DNA of 37,440 bases from Acidobacteriota bacterium (GCA_016196035.1 JACPYM010000041.1:1-37440); one strand, 5' to 3'; counted from the stretch's first letter, positions 8,461-17,405 are shown. Program-made: numbers and translations. The notes: generated by a model not told the origin, from the letters alone.

Positions 8461-11331
8461 ATGACTCCTGAACGCTGGCAGCAAATCGAAGCTCTCTTCC
8501 AAGTCGCGGTTGAGCAGGAACCGGCGCGGCGCGGCGCTTTTCTGGCGCAAGCTTGCGGGGAGGATGCGGCGTTGCGCGCCGAGGTGAAATCGTTGCTGGC
8601 GCAGGAACAGGCCGACAGTTTCATTCAGGCGCAGGTCAAAGGCGTGGCGCGCGAATTCACAGCGCAGCAAGATGAGTTGACCGGCCAGCACATTGGGGTG
8701 TACCGCATCGGCGAACGCCTGGGCGAAGGCGGCATGGGTGTGGTTTATGCGGCGGTGCGCGACGACGCGCAATTTGAAAAGCAGGTCGCGCTCAAAGTCG
8801 TCAAACGCGGCATGGATACTGAATTCGTGCTCAAACGGTTCTGGCGCGAGCGGCAGATTCTCGCGCGCTTGGAACATCCTTGCATCGCGCGCTTGCTGGA
8901 TGGCGGCATGACCGGGGATGGGCGGCCTTATTTCGTGATGGAATACGTCGAGGGGCAGCCGATCACCGCCTATTGCCAGGCGCGCGGCTTGGGCGTGCCC
9001 GAACGCCTGAAGCTGTTTCGCCAGGTGTGTGCGGCGGTGCAATACGCGCATCAGCAATTGGTGGTGCACCGCGACCTCAAGCCGAGCAATATTCTAGTAG
9101 CGCCCGCGCCCGACAGTCGGCCCGATGGCCCGGAAGATCAAGTGGGCTTGCCGAAGCTGCTCGATTTCGGCATCGCCAAATTGTTGGCGGCGGCTGATGA
9201 CGCTGATCCGCAAACCCAAACCGCGACCGAGTTGCGGTTGCTGACGCCCGAATACGCCAGCCCTGAACAGATGCGCGGCCAGACGCTGACCACCACGACT
9301 GATGTGTATTCACTGGGCGTGGTGCTTTACGAATTGTTGACGGGACAGCGTCCGCACCAATTCAACACGCGCGCCACAGCCGCCGTGGAGCACGCCGTCG
9401 CCACCGCGCCGCCCAAACCGAGCGAAGCCGTCAGCCCGACGGGCGCGCCGAAATTGCCCAAACAACTGGCGGGCGATCTAGACAACATTGTGCTGATGGC
9501 GTTGCGCGCCGAGCCTGAACGCCGCTATCAATCGGTCGAACAATTCAGCGAGGACCTGCGCCGCTATCTGGCCGGCTTGCCGGTGACGGCGCGCGCCGAC
9601 ACCTTCACCTATCGCGCCAGCAAATTCGTGCGGCGCAACCGGCTGGGGCTGGCGGCGGCGTTGTTGGTCTTGCTCAGCCTGCTGGGCGGCATCGGCGTGG
9701 CGACCTATCAGGCGCGCCGCGCCGAACAGCGCTTTCAGCAGGTGCGCAAACTCGCCAACACTTTCCTGTTCGACTTTCACGACAAGATTCAACACCTGCC
9801 CGGCTCGACCGAAGCGCGCGAATTGCTGGTGAAAACGGCGCTCGAATATCTGGATTCACTGGCGCGCGATGCCAGCCGTGATGCCGCGCTCGAACGCGAA
9901 CTGGCCGTGGCCTATCAGCGTGTCGGCGATGTGCAGGGCGATCCGTTCACGTTCAGTCTGGGCCATAGCGAAGCAGCGATGGAGAGCTATCAAAAAAGCC
10001 TGACGCTGGCCCGCCAGCAATTTGCCCGCGACCCGGCCAATCGTGAGGTGCGGCATATCCTGGCGGACGGTTATTTCAAGCTCGGCGTGCTGCAATCGGA
10101 AAACGGCGACAAAGTCAGCGGCTTACAAACGCTGCAACAGGCTGTCAGCGTAGGCGAACCATTGGCGCAACAGACGGGCAACGACCGCGATTTGGTCACA
10201 ATCGAGAATGCCTACGACCGCATTGGTGATATTCAATTGGACAGCGGCGACCCGGCGCACGCGCTCGAGAGTTATCGCCATACACAACAACTCACCACGA
10301 AGCGCGCGGCAGAGCACCCTTCCGACAAGGCGCAGTACGCCGTGGGCGCTTGTTACAGCCACATCAGCGAGACGCTCGCAGCAATGGGCGATTTGGCGGG
10401 CGCGTTACAAAGTTATCAGCAGTCTTCGGCGATTAATGCGGTGCTGGTCGAACAATTTCCTGACAATGCGTTTTACCGCCGGGCGTTGTTGGTCAGCGAG
10501 GGCTGGGTCGGCAATTTTTATGGCAATCCGTTTTACCCCAATCAGGGCGACCGGCAAGCCGCGCGGCAGCATTACGAACGCGCATTGGCGCTAGCGGAGG
10601 CTTTGGCGGCGGGAGACCCGAAGAACGCCGCTTCGCAAATGGACTTAGCGAATGCCCAGGCGCGGTTGGGTACGCTCGCGGCGGATGGCGATGCCAAAGC
10701 GGCAGTGCAGTCTTATCGCCGGGCGCTCGCCGTCATCCAGGCTTTGCTGGAAAAGTCACCCAACGAATTCCGTTTTCTGCGCCGTCAGGCGAATTACTGG
10801 CGCAGCCTGGCGGTGCCGTTGTTGCGGCTGGGAGATCGTGCAGGCGCGCTGCAAACTGCGCGACAGGTGCTAACCCTTACTGAAACGCTGGTGACCAGAC
10901 ACCCCGCTGATCCCGATCTGCAAAACGATTTGCGCGCGGCGCTGCACACACTCGCCGATTGTTTACTGGCGACAGGCGATCACGCGGCGGCGCTGGAGTA
11001 TTACCGCCGCGCGCTGACCATCAGCGAAACCGCGGCCAACGCGCATCCAGCCAGTTTTTATGAACGCTGGCATCTGGCCGACAGTTACGCCAACCTCGGT
11101 CGTTATTACGCGACGCTCGCCGCCCAGCCGCAGCCCGCCGCGCAACGCCTTACCCACTGGCGCACCGCGCAACAATGGCAGCGCCAAGCGCTGGCCGTTT
11201 GGGACAACTGGCTGGCGGCTCATCCGCCCAATACCTTCACCCAAGCGCAACGTGCCCAAGCCGCGCAACATCTGGCACATACCGAAGCCGCCTTGGCACA
11301 ACTCACGGGCAGTGCTGTTCCCGGCCAGTGA
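8461..11331 (+). CDS. Transmembrane Ser/Thr protein kinase with C-terminal TPRs
   Basis: A 956-residue kinase of the bacterial PknB type. An N-terminal helical segment (1-75) leads to the kinase domain (about 80-372): Gly loop GEGGMG (88-93), VALK lysine K112, catalytic HRDLKPSN (203-210), DFG (235-237) and the TPEYASPEQ activation segment (262-270). All catalytic residues are present. One transmembrane helix (396-416) is followed by a periplasmic or extracytoplasmic TPR array (about 430-930) with repeated AL-x-x-YRRAL patterns. There is no visible ribosome-binding site at 8461; the bases before it belong to a heptamer repeat, which may affect translation. The ECF sigma gene upstream is the likely functional partner (inference). 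A truncated paralogue lies at 20855-22690. Confidence 0.93.
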   Translation: MTPERWQQIEALFQVAVEQEPARRGAFLAQACGEDAALRAEVKSLLAQEQADSFIQAQVKGVAREFTAQQDELTGQHIGVYRIGERLGEGGMGVVYAAVRDDAQFEKQVALKVVKRGMDTEFVLKRFWRERQILARLEHPCIARLLDGGMTGDGRPYFVMEYVEGQPITAYCQARGLGVPERLKLFRQVCAAVQYAHQQLVVHRDLKPSNILVAPAPDSRPDGPEDQVGLPKLLDFGIAKLLAAADDADPQTQTATELRLLTPEYASPEQMRGQTLTTTTDVYSLGVVLYELLTGQRPHQFNTRATAAVEHAVATAPPKPSEAVSPTGAPKLPKQLAGDLDNIVLMALRAEPERRYQSVEQFSEDLRRYLAGLPVTARADTFTYRASKFVRRNRLGLAAALLVLLSLLGGIGVATYQARRAEQRFQQVRKLANTFLFDFHDKIQHLPGSTEARELLVKTALEYLDSLARDASRDAALERELAVAYQRVGDVQGDPFTFSLGHSEAAMESYQKSLTLARQQFARDPANREVRHILADGYFKLGVLQSENGDKVSGLQTLQQAVSVGEPLAQQTGNDRDLVTIENAYDRIGDIQLDSGDPAHALESYRHTQQLTTKRAAEHPSDKAQYAVGACYSHISETLAAMGDLAGALQSYQQSSAINAVLVEQFPDNAFYRRALLVSEGWVGNFYGNPFYPNQGDRQAARQHYERALALAEALAAGDPKNAASQMDLANAQARLGTLAADGDAKAAVQSYRRALAVIQALLEKSPNEFRFLRRQANYWRSLAVPLLRLGDRAGALQTARQVLTLTETLVTRHPADPDLQNDLRAALHTLADCLLATGDHAAALEYYRRALTISETAANAHPASFYERWHLADSYANLGRYYATLAAQPQPAAQRLTHWRTAQQWQRQALAVWDNWLAAHPPNTFTQAQRAQAAQHLAHTEAALAQLTGSAVPGQ

Positions 11332-11410
11332 AAGCCGCCTGTTCGACCATCTCTTAATACTGTCCGCCATAATTCCTTTGAGGGTTGTTCGTCACGTTTT
11401 CGCCGCGGTT

Positions 11411-11569
11411 GCGGCGGCTGACTTTAGCCGTGGGTGTAACCCACGGAGAACGCCGTTGAGATTTTGGCGTCGCGTCAGCGACGCCTGAATTCAAGCGTCG
11501 CTGACGCGACGCAGAAAACATCGCTATCCTTCCCGGCGTTGAAAACGCCGGGCTAAAGTCAGCCGCCGC
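11411..11569. repeat. Nested palindromic intergenic element (REPIN-like)
   Basis: The outer arms GCGGCGGCTGACTTTAGCC (11411-11429) and 11551-11569 are perfect inverted repeats of 19 bp. Inside lie three further hairpins: CCGTGGGT with ACCCACGG (11428-11446), an 18-bp perfect pair (11467-11484 with 11495-11512) and CCCGGCGTT with AACGCCGGG (11532-11552). No reading frame is supported here. The layout is that of a non-autonomous palindromic element and it may also end transcription of the kinase gene. Confidence 0.7.
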
Positions 11570-11653
11570 TCACGCGGCGCAGAGGTAGTGATTGAACCCT
11601 CAACGAATTTACGGCGACCATCTCTTAGCATTCAGTCTTCCCTGATAACTTTT

Positions 11654-11760
11654 TTGGAGTGCGGCGACTCGTCGCCGCTTTGCGTTGGCTTGCAACAACT
11701 GTAGGAAACCAGCGACCGTCCGCCGCGAATGAAAAGCGGCGACGAGTCGCCGCACTCCAA
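11654..11760. repeat. 107-bp element with perfect 28-bp terminal inverted repeats
   Basis: Arms at 11654-11681 and 11733-11760 are exact reverse complements of 28 bp around a 51-bp centre. Each arm contains its own palindrome (GCGGCGAC TC GTCGCCGC). Two REP-like palindromes in inverted order is the definition of a REPIN. No coding frame is supported. The flanks 11570-11653 and 11761-11839 show nothing else recognisable. Confidence 0.75.
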
Positions 11761-11839
11761 ATCTGGTACCGCAAAATTTAGCCCAAGAAATTTTTCCTGG
11801 ACGTGAGCGATTTGGGCGGCATTTTTCGCGGGTGTAGGT

Positions 11840-11885
11840 GAAGGCGGAAGTCGCCTTCGACACTAAGCAAAGCCTGACGCTTTGC
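11840..11885 (+). promoter_or_regulatory. Two small hairpins in the leader of the 125-residue exported protein
   Basis: GAAGGCG pairs with CGCCTTC (11840-11846 and 11852-11858), and GCAAAGC with GCTTTGC (11867-11873 and 11879-11885), each with a 5-nt loop. They lie 40-85 bp before ATG 11925 and could be leader RNA structure. No riboswitch class is recognised. Confidence 0.3.
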
Positions 11886-11924
11886 CGCACGATTAACTTT
11901 TTGAGCAACGAAGGAGAAGACACT

Positions 11925-12302
11925 ATGAAAAACAAATTCTATTTGACCCTGACCACACTGGCACTGGCGAGCGCGTTGATGCTGACGGCACTGGCCCAAG
12001 GCCGCCAAGCGCCGCCGCCCACGAACATCAACCCATATGCGGGGATGACCGTGACGCCCTCGAAGAAGGTGATCCTGCCCTGCAAGAACAGCGGCGGTCA
12101 TCAGGATGTCTCGAAAAATATGAGCATCACCAATACGACCGGCAAGACGCTGGCGGCGAACACCGAGGTCTTTTACAAGGCCAGCGATGGCGACAGCGGT
12201 TCCAACGATCTGAGCGCCGCGCTCGCGGTCAATGCGCAAGGGACCATTCACGGCAAGGCCGGACAGAATTACACCTGTCAGGCATGGGTGTTCGTTAAAT
12301 AA
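11925..12302 (+). CDS. Small exported protein of unknown function
   Basis: A 125-residue protein with a clear signal peptide (KNK basic start, hydrophobic core to about residue 22, cleavage probably after ALA before QGRQ). The start is set by AAGGAG at 11911-11916, 8 bp before ATG; an upstream open frame to 11838 covers leader hairpins and is not used. The mature part contains two cysteines (in ILPCKNSGG near 53 and YTCQAW near 119) that could form a disulphide, and Ser/Thr/Gly-rich beta-like sequence (NMSITNTTGKTL). No family is recognised. It is followed by a terminator hairpin and then a globin gene, so the two are probably separate units or linked by read-through. Confidence 0.75.
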   Translation: MKNKFYLTLTTLALASALMLTALAQGRQAPPPTNINPYAGMTVTPSKKVILPCKNSGGHQDVSKNMSITNTTGKTLAANTEVFYKASDGDSGSNDLSAALAVNAQGTIHGKAGQNYTCQAWVFVK

Positions 12303-12358
12303 CCAGCCGCGCGGACAGGCGCCGCTGATCCCACACAACGCAATCATCAGGACGAAAC

Positions 12359-12383
12359 AAAGGGGCACCCGGCGTGCCCCTTT
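12359..12383 (+). terminator. Intrinsic terminator between exported protein and globin
   Basis: AAAGGGGCAC (12359-12368) pairs perfectly with GTGCCCCTTT (12374-12383) across a 5-nt loop and is followed by GCTTTG. It ends 36 bp before the globin start. Confidence 0.7.
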
Positions 12384-12419
12384 GCTTTGCCCAAACCAGC
12401 CAGAGAAGGAGAACCAACG

Positions 12420-12842
12420 ATGAAGCAGGCACAAAAAGTTTTGGTGCAAACCAGCTTCGCGCAAGTCGCCGAAAGCGCCGAGACCACCGCCGCGCTCTTT
12501 TATCAACGGCTTTTTGAACTCGATCCAGCCTTGCGGCCACTTTTCAAAAGCGACCTGCGCGAACAGGAGCGCAAGCTGATGCAGATGCTGGCCGTGGCCG
12601 TCAGCGGACTCGACAACCCGGCGGCGCTCAAACCCGCGTTGCAACGGCTGGGCGCGCGGCATATCGCCTACGGAGTTCAATCACACCATTACCAAACCGT
12701 CGGCGCGGCGCTGCTCTGGACGCTCGAACAAGGGCTGGGCGCGGCGTTCACCGACGAGATGCGCGCGGCCTGGACGGCGGTTTATACGCTGGTCAGCGAG
12801 ACGATGCAACAAACCATGCAAGAGGCGGCGGTTGCTGCCTGA
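12420..12842 (+). CDS. Single-domain globin (bacterial haemoglobin-like)
   Basis: A 140-residue haem globin of the Vitreoscilla-haemoglobin / flavohaemoglobin-globin type, without a reductase domain. Visible markers: B10 tyrosine Y28 (ALFYQRLF), CD1 phenylalanine F42 in LRPLFK, the proximal F8 histidine H81 in GARHIAYGV, and an H-helix tryptophan W118. Length is usual for the family. AAGGAG at 12406-12411 sets the start at 12420; an open frame extends 11 codons upstream without support. Family roles are O2 binding or NO detoxification; which applies here is not visible. The distal E7 position lies in KLMQMLAV, where no histidine is seen. The next gene starts 38 bp downstream and has its own ribosome-binding site. 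Confidence 0.88.
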   Translation: MKQAQKVLVQTSFAQVAESAETTAALFYQRLFELDPALRPLFKSDLREQERKLMQMLAVAVSGLDNPAALKPALQRLGARHIAYGVQSHHYQTVGAALLWTLEQGLGAAFTDEMRAAWTAVYTLVSETMQQTMQEAAVAA

Positions 12843-12880
12843 CCTGAAACACAAAGACGAAACAGAAGGAGAGGAACATT

Positions 12881-13600
12881 ATGTTACGCAAGTACGACAC
12901 AATTTCACGGCAGGCGCTGCGGCTGGTTTTGGCCGTCAGCGTAATAACACTCTTGCTCACCGGCGCGGCGCGGTCGCAAACGGCGGCGGACGGCTTCAAT
13001 CCCAGCGTCAACGGCAACGTCTTCGCAATGGCGGCGCAATCCGACGGCAAGCTCATCATCGGCGGCAGCTTCAGCGTGGTGAATGGGCAGCCACGCAGCA
13101 ATCTGGCACGGCTCAATGCCGACGGCAGCCTTGATGCGAGTTTTAATCCGGGCGCGAACAACGGCGTCTATGCCCTGACGGTGCAAGCGAACGACCAGAT
13201 CATTGTCGGCGGCGGCTTCACCACGTTGGGCGGGCAAGCGCGCAGCCGCCTCGCGCGGCTGAACGGCAATGGCACTCTCGACAACACGTTCAATAATTCG
13301 GGCGCGAATAACGTGATAGGGGCCATCGCCCTACAGCCGAACGGACAGATACTGGTCGGCGGCGCATTCACGGCGCTGGCTGGGCAAACACAAAACAGAG
13401 TCGGGCGGCTCAATAGCGACGGTACGCTCGACGCCGGTTTCAGCGCCGCCGCCAACTTCGATGTCCGAGCCTTCGCCGTGCAAGCCGATGGGCGCATAGT
13501 GATCGGCGGCGAATCACGACCGTCAACGGGCAAACGCGCAATCACCTGGCGCGCGTCAATGCCGACGGCACGCTTGACGCCGGGTTTAATCCAAATGTGA
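12881..13600 (+). CDS. Delta-60 repeat surface protein, fragment 1 (5' part, frameshifted)
   Basis: This is the 5' part of a gene that should run 12881-16892. AAGGAG lies 9 bp before ATG 12881, and a signal peptide (about 1-33, ending GAARSQ) follows. The frame then encodes the first delta-60 repeats, each about 53 residues with the signature ALxxQxDGKxxxGGxF...GxxRxxLARLNxDGTLDxxF. After GRIVIGGE near 13512 the frame turns to unrelated sequence ([11 protein letters not shown]) and stops. The repeat continues in the next frame as [20 protein letters not shown]. One T missing from GAATTC (read as GAATC, 13511-13515) restores it. Function of delta-60 proteins is unknown; a beta-propeller-like surface role is inferred. 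Confidence 0.8.
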   Translation: MLRKYDTISRQALRLVLAVSVITLLLTGAARSQTAADGFNPSVNGNVFAMAAQSDGKLIIGGSFSVVNGQPRSNLARLNADGSLDASFNPGANNGVYALTVQANDQIIVGGGFTTLGGQARSRLARLNGNGTLDNTFNNSGANNVIGAIALQPNGQILVGGAFTALAGQTQNRVGRLNSDGTLDAGFSAAANFDVRAFAVQADGRIVIGGESRPSTGKRAITWRASMPTARLTPGLIQM

Positions 13601-14706
13601 TGGGCCTTAACAATGCTACTTCCATCCTGGCGTTGGCTGTGCAAGCCGATGGCAAACTGGTGGTCGGCGGTTATTTCAATGCCGTCGGCGGACAGCCGCG
13701 CGGCAATCTCGCGCGGCTCAACCCGGATGGCAGTGTGGATGGCGGCTTCCTGGCGAATACCAGCAACGGGGTGTACGCCCTGGCGCTGCAAGCCGACGGC
13801 AAAATCATTCTTGGCGGCGTTTTCAACACCGGCGGCGGACAGCCGCGCAGCAACCTGGCGCGGCTCAATTCTAACGGCAGCTTGGGCAATTACAGTTCCG
13901 GCACGGATCAGGATGTCGCCGCGTTGTTGGTGCAAGCTGACGGCAAGGTGGTCGTGGGCGGCGCCTTTAACACCTTGAACGGTTTGGCGCACAGCAGCCT
14001 GGGGCGGCTTTACCCGAATGGCGGGCTGGATGACAACCTGGCGCTCAACGCCAACAACGCCGTGCATGCCTTCGCCGTGCAACCGGACGGCGCGGTGGTG
14101 GTGGGTGGCAGCTTCACCAGCCTGGGCCTTGTCTCGCTTGTCCGGCTGGGACGCGTGAGCGGCGCAATTGATTTGACATTCAACCCCGCGCCGAATGCCG
14201 ACGTGCATACCGTCTGCGTGCAGCCGGACGGCAAGCTCATCGTCGGCGGCCTCTTCACGCAAATTGCCGGGCAGGCGCGCGCGCGGCTGGCGCGGCTCAA
14301 TCCCAACGGCACGCTGGACGCGAGCTTTGCGCCGGAACCGAACGGCACGGTCGAAACTATCGTTCTGCAACCCGACGGGAAGATTTTGGTGGGCGGCGCA
14401 TTCACCAGCCTGGGCGGTCAGGGACGCCAGCGCATCGCGCGGCTCAACGCCGACGGCACGCTGGATGTCAGCTTTAACGCGCAGTCGGCGGCCAGGTGTA
14501 TGCGCTGGCGCGGTACGCGAACGGCCAAATCGCGGTGGGCGGCGCTTTCGCCACTATCAATGGCGCGGGGCACGCCAACCTCGGGCGGCTCAATGCCGAC
14601 AGCAGTACTGACACGTCCTTCAACCCCGCGGCGAACGGGGCGGTTTTCGCGTTGTATGCTGAGGGCACCGATAATCTTTACGTGGGCGGCAACTTTACGA
14701 CGCTGA
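13597..14706 (+). CDS. Delta-60 repeat surface protein, fragment 2 (middle part, frameshifted)
   Basis: This is the middle of the same broken gene. True homology in this frame begins at about 13516, before the nominal ATG, and ends near 14485. It carries delta-60 repeats 5-10 (for example [33 protein letters not shown]). After VSFNAQS the frame degenerates ([10 protein letters not shown]) while the next frame continues [21 protein letters not shown]. Adding one G to TCGGCGGCC near 14489 restores the repeat at exactly the spacing seen in the other units. There is no independent ribosome-binding site at 13597, so it is not a separate gene. Confidence 0.75.
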   Translation: MMGLNNATSILALAVQADGKLVVGGYFNAVGGQPRGNLARLNPDGSVDGGFLANTSNGVYALALQADGKIILGGVFNTGGGQPRSNLARLNSNGSLGNYSSGTDQDVAALLVQADGKVVVGGAFNTLNGLAHSSLGRLYPNGGLDDNLALNANNAVHAFAVQPDGAVVVGGSFTSLGLVSLVRLGRVSGAIDLTFNPAPNADVHTVCVQPDGKLIVGGLFTQIAGQARARLARLNPNGTLDASFAPEPNGTVETIVLQPDGKILVGGAFTSLGGQGRQRIARLNADGTLDVSFNAQSAARCMRWRGTRTAKSRWAALSPLSMARGTPTSGGSMPTAVLTRPSTPRRTGRFSRCMLRAPIIFTWAATLRR

Positions 14707-16892
14707 ACGGCCAGCCGCGCGGCTATTTCGGAGAATTGAATGGAAGCGGCGCGCTGTTTGTATATCCGGGCGGAAACCTGAATGGGCCGGTTTACAGCTT
14801 CGCTCCGCTCGCTTCCAACACACTGGTGCTGGGCGGCGGCTTCACGACCGTGGACGGACAACCGCGCCAACATCTGGCGCGCATATTCCAAGTGAACAAT
14901 GCACTCGATGCGAATTGGAATCCGGGCGCGGACGGCTTGGTCAATGCGCTTGCCTTGCAAGCGGACGGCAAGCTGCTGGCCGGCGGCCCGTTTGCCACCC
15001 TTGGCGGCCAGGCGCGCGCGAATCTGGGCCGCCTGTCCGCCACGGCGGGGAGCATGCTGCGATGGAGTTTGTTCAACAACGCTACTCAGATTGGCTTTTT
15101 GTGGAGCGGAGACCTTCCTGACGTCACCCGCCACACGTATGAGTACTCGACTAACGGCATCAATTACAGTTTTCTGGGAACGGGTCTTTCGGTGCCTGTG
15201 GCGGGACTGCCGGTCGCGCAAAACATCTACTTGCGCTTTCGTGGCTACTACAGCACGGGCGAAGGCAACGGCTCCGGCTCCATCGTTGAATCGGTGTGCC
15301 AGTTTTATCTGCCGTCCTGCACGTTCACGCTCAATCCCGCGAGCCAGAACTTTGCGGCGGCGGGCGGCGCGGGCAGCGTTGCCTTGACGGCTTCCAACGC
15401 GAATTGCGCGTGGACGGCGCAGAGCAATGCCGCGTGGCTCACGCCTAACGTGAACAGCGGCAGTGGCAGCGCCAACATCGGCTTCACCTTCACGGCCAAC
15501 CCCGGCAATGGGTCACGCACCGGCACGTTGACCATCGCCGGGCAAACCGTAACCGTCACGCAAACGTCCGCACTGCCGTCCGGTTGCGGCTCGCTCACCT
15601 TGAATCCAGCAGCCTTGCCGAATGCGCAGATGAATGCCGCGTATAACCAGACAGTGACGGCCACAGGCGGCGCGGGGGGCTACAGCTTCGCGGTCACCAA
15701 CGGCGCGTTGCCCAACGGTTTGCAATTGGCCGCCACTGGGCAATTGACCGGCACCCCCACACAAAGCGGCGCGTTCACGTTTACCGTTACAGTTATTGAC
15801 GGGGTCGCTTGTACCAAAGCAAATAGCTACACGCTGACCGTCAACCCGGCGCAACAGGCCAAAGCCAAGAAAGGCGATTTCGACGGCGACGGCAAAGCCG
15901 ATCTCGCTGTCTGGACGCCCAGCACCGGCGATTGGGCAATTGTGAAGAGCGGCAACAACCAGACACAAACTGTCAAATGGGGCGCGGGCTTTGCGCCCTA
16001 CAACGATGTGCTTGTGCCGGGTGACTATGATGGCGACAGCAAGACCGATCAGGCCATTTGGCGCGGGGCCGATAGCATTTGGTACATCCGCAAGAGCAGC
16101 GATAACCAAGCCATTCTCGATCTCTGGGGCGCGAACTATGCGCCGTACTTTGACGTGCCCACACCAGGTGATTTTGACGGCGATGGCAAGACCGATCTGG
16201 CGGTCTGGCGGCCCACGAATGGCACCTGGTACGTCAAACGCAGTTCCGACAGCAGCTACCTGATCGAAGTCTGGGGGCAGCCGGGCGACACGCCCGTGGC
16301 GGCGGATTACGACGGCGATGGTAAGACGGACTTCGCGGTTTGGCGGCCCGGCACGGGCGACTGGCTCATCAAGCAAAGCAGCGGCGGCACGCAAACCATC
16401 CAATGGGGCGCGGGCTATGCGCCGTACTTCGATGTGCCGGTGGTGGCGGATTACGACGGCGATGGTAAGACGGATTTCGCGGTGTGGCGGCTCAGCACGG
16501 GCGATTGGCTCATCAAGCAAAGCAGCGGCGGCGCGCAAACCATTCAGTGGGGGGCGGGTTATGCGCCATACTTCGACGTGCCGGTGGCGGCGGATTACGA
16601 CGGCGATGGCAAGGCCGACCTGGCGATTTGGCGCGGGCAGGATTCGCTCTGGTACATCCGCCCCAGCGCCACGCCCAGCAGCCCCGTGCTGCAACTGTGG
16701 GGGGCGAACTACGCGCCCTATTTCGATGTGCCGGTGCCGGCGGATTATGACGGCGACGGTAAGGCCGACATCGCGGTCTGGCGGCCCACGACGGGGACGT
16801 GGTATGTGTTGCGCAGTTCGAACCACACGAACCTGATTCAAGCGCACGGGCAACAGGGTGATGTGCCGGTGCCCGCGCAGGGCGTTAAATAA
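14496..16892 (+). CDS. Delta-60 / BACON / VCBS surface protein, fragment 3 (3' part)
   Basis: This is the 3' part of the frameshifted gene; the ATG at 14496 is an internal methionine-like codon boundary, not a supported start. It encodes delta-60 repeats 11-14 (to about 15045), a beta-sandwich segment ([14 protein letters not shown]), a BACON domain (about 15318-15576, [16 protein letters not shown]), a putative-Ig domain (about 15594-15846, [20 protein letters not shown]) and seven FG-GAP/VCBS blades with DYDGDGKxD calcium loops. Restoring one base at each frameshift makes the span 12881-16892 divisible by three: 1337 residues with 14 delta-60 repeats. Its C-terminus is closely related to those at 6640-7530 and 31396-32271. 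Confidence 0.82.
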   Translation: MYALARYANGQIAVGGAFATINGAGHANLGRLNADSSTDTSFNPAANGAVFALYAEGTDNLYVGGNFTTLNGQPRGYFGELNGSGALFVYPGGNLNGPVYSFAPLASNTLVLGGGFTTVDGQPRQHLARIFQVNNALDANWNPGADGLVNALALQADGKLLAGGPFATLGGQARANLGRLSATAGSMLRWSLFNNATQIGFLWSGDLPDVTRHTYEYSTNGINYSFLGTGLSVPVAGLPVAQNIYLRFRGYYSTGEGNGSGSIVESVCQFYLPSCTFTLNPASQNFAAAGGAGSVALTASNANCAWTAQSNAAWLTPNVNSGSGSANIGFTFTANPGNGSRTGTLTIAGQTVTVTQTSALPSGCGSLTLNPAALPNAQMNAAYNQTVTATGGAGGYSFAVTNGALPNGLQLAATGQLTGTPTQSGAFTFTVTVIDGVACTKANSYTLTVNPAQQAKAKKGDFDGDGKADLAVWTPSTGDWAIVKSGNNQTQTVKWGAGFAPYNDVLVPGDYDGDSKTDQAIWRGADSIWYIRKSSDNQAILDLWGANYAPYFDVPTPGDFDGDGKTDLAVWRPTNGTWYVKRSSDSSYLIEVWGQPGDTPVAADYDGDGKTDFAVWRPGTGDWLIKQSSGGTQTIQWGAGYAPYFDVPVVADYDGDGKTDFAVWRLSTGDWLIKQSSGGAQTIQWGAGYAPYFDVPVAADYDGDGKADLAIWRGQDSLWYIRPSATPSSPVLQLWGANYAPYFDVPVPADYDGDGKADIAVWRPTTGTWYVLRSSNHTNLIQAHGQQGDVPVPAQGVK
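16308..16595 (+). repeat. 144-bp tandem coding duplication of one VCBS blade
   Basis: Units 16308-16451 and 16452-16595 encode nearly the same 48 residues ([14 protein letters not shown] ... [16 protein letters not shown]). They differ mostly at third codon positions. This explains why this protein has seven blades where its two relatives in the window have six. Confidence 0.8.
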
Positions 16893-16923
16893 GCGCTTGC
16901 GAGTTAGCGCCATCGCAAACCGT

Positions 16924-16961
16924 CCGGGCTGTGCAAGCTGCTTCAAGCTGGCACAGCCCGG
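16924..16961 (+). terminator. Hairpin after delta-60/VCBS gene
   Basis: CCGGGCTGTGC (16924-16934) pairs with GCACAGCCCGG (16951-16961) across a 16-nt loop that itself contains CAAGCTG and CTTCAAG. CGCATTTTCC follows. It lies 32 bp after the stop codon. Confidence 0.65.
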
Positions 16962-17048
16962 CGCATTTTCCACTGCGTTTGGCACCGCAGTCGCTTTTAG
17001 CGGCGATACCGTGGCGGTGGATTTTGAGCGCAAGAGCTGCGGCGTTAA

Positions 17049-17186
17049 AGACATGGTTTTGCCGCAGCCTTGCCTTTGCGTACCGGACTGGTCGAACTCA
17101 CCTCTGCCGAACCCAATTTGTTGCGCTGCCCGGTCATTCGCAAAGGCCAAAATTTCGTGATCGGTTTCGCTCAAGCGGCGCTGTAA
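17049..17186 (+). pseudogene. Decayed C-terminal remnant of an ArsC/Spx-family reductase-like gene
   Basis: In the frame ending with TAA at 17184-17186 the sequence reads LRTGLVELTSAEPNLLRCP followed by VIRKGQNFVIGFAQAAL. The pattern (N-L-L/I-R-x-P-x-x-x-K-G-x-x-x-V-G-F) is that of the C-terminus of ArsC/Spx/YffB thioredoxin-fold proteins. The frame is closed upstream by TAA at 17046 and no start or CxxxxxR active-site region is visible, so only a tail remains. A hairpin at 17196-17222 lies just downstream, as expected for an old gene end. The rest of 16962-17722 holds only that hairpin and a MITE-like repeat. Alternative: chance similarity. Confidence 0.4.
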
Positions 17187-17195
17187 AACCTGTAT

Positions 17196-17222
17196 GTGTG
17201 GCGTTGCCAGCCCGCGCCACAC
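17196..17222 (+). terminator. Hairpin after ArsC-like remnant
   Basis: GTGTGGCG (17196-17203) and CGCCACAC (17215-17222) pair across an 11-nt loop, 10 bp after the remnant's stop codon. No clean T-run follows. Confidence 0.5.
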
Positions 17223-17405
17223 TCGCCGCTGTCTTCTACCTCAAAAAAATAAACGAACTTAGTTTGAGGCCGGAGGGGAAGATTTCTTTCGGCGGTTGGC
17301 GGGTTCTGTCTGCGGACTGCGCATGTGTAAGTGAAGGCGATCTTGATTAGCGTAAATAAGCGTTTCTACAGCCCATCCATTGCTAGCGCAAGCGGGCTTT
17401 GGGAT

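Noticed and set aside
13500-14500. Programmed ribosomal frameshifting in the delta-60 gene
   Set aside because: No slippery heptamer or following pseudoknot is evident, and both sites fit simple loss of one base.
15513-17222. 569-residue open frame on the minus strand
   Set aside because: It is Arg/His/Ile-rich and periodic, complementary to the VCBS repeats of the plus-strand gene, with no family similarity.
16931-17350. 139-residue ORF after the delta-60 gene
   Set aside because: It starts inside a terminator hairpin, and a different frame carries the ArsC-like remnant.
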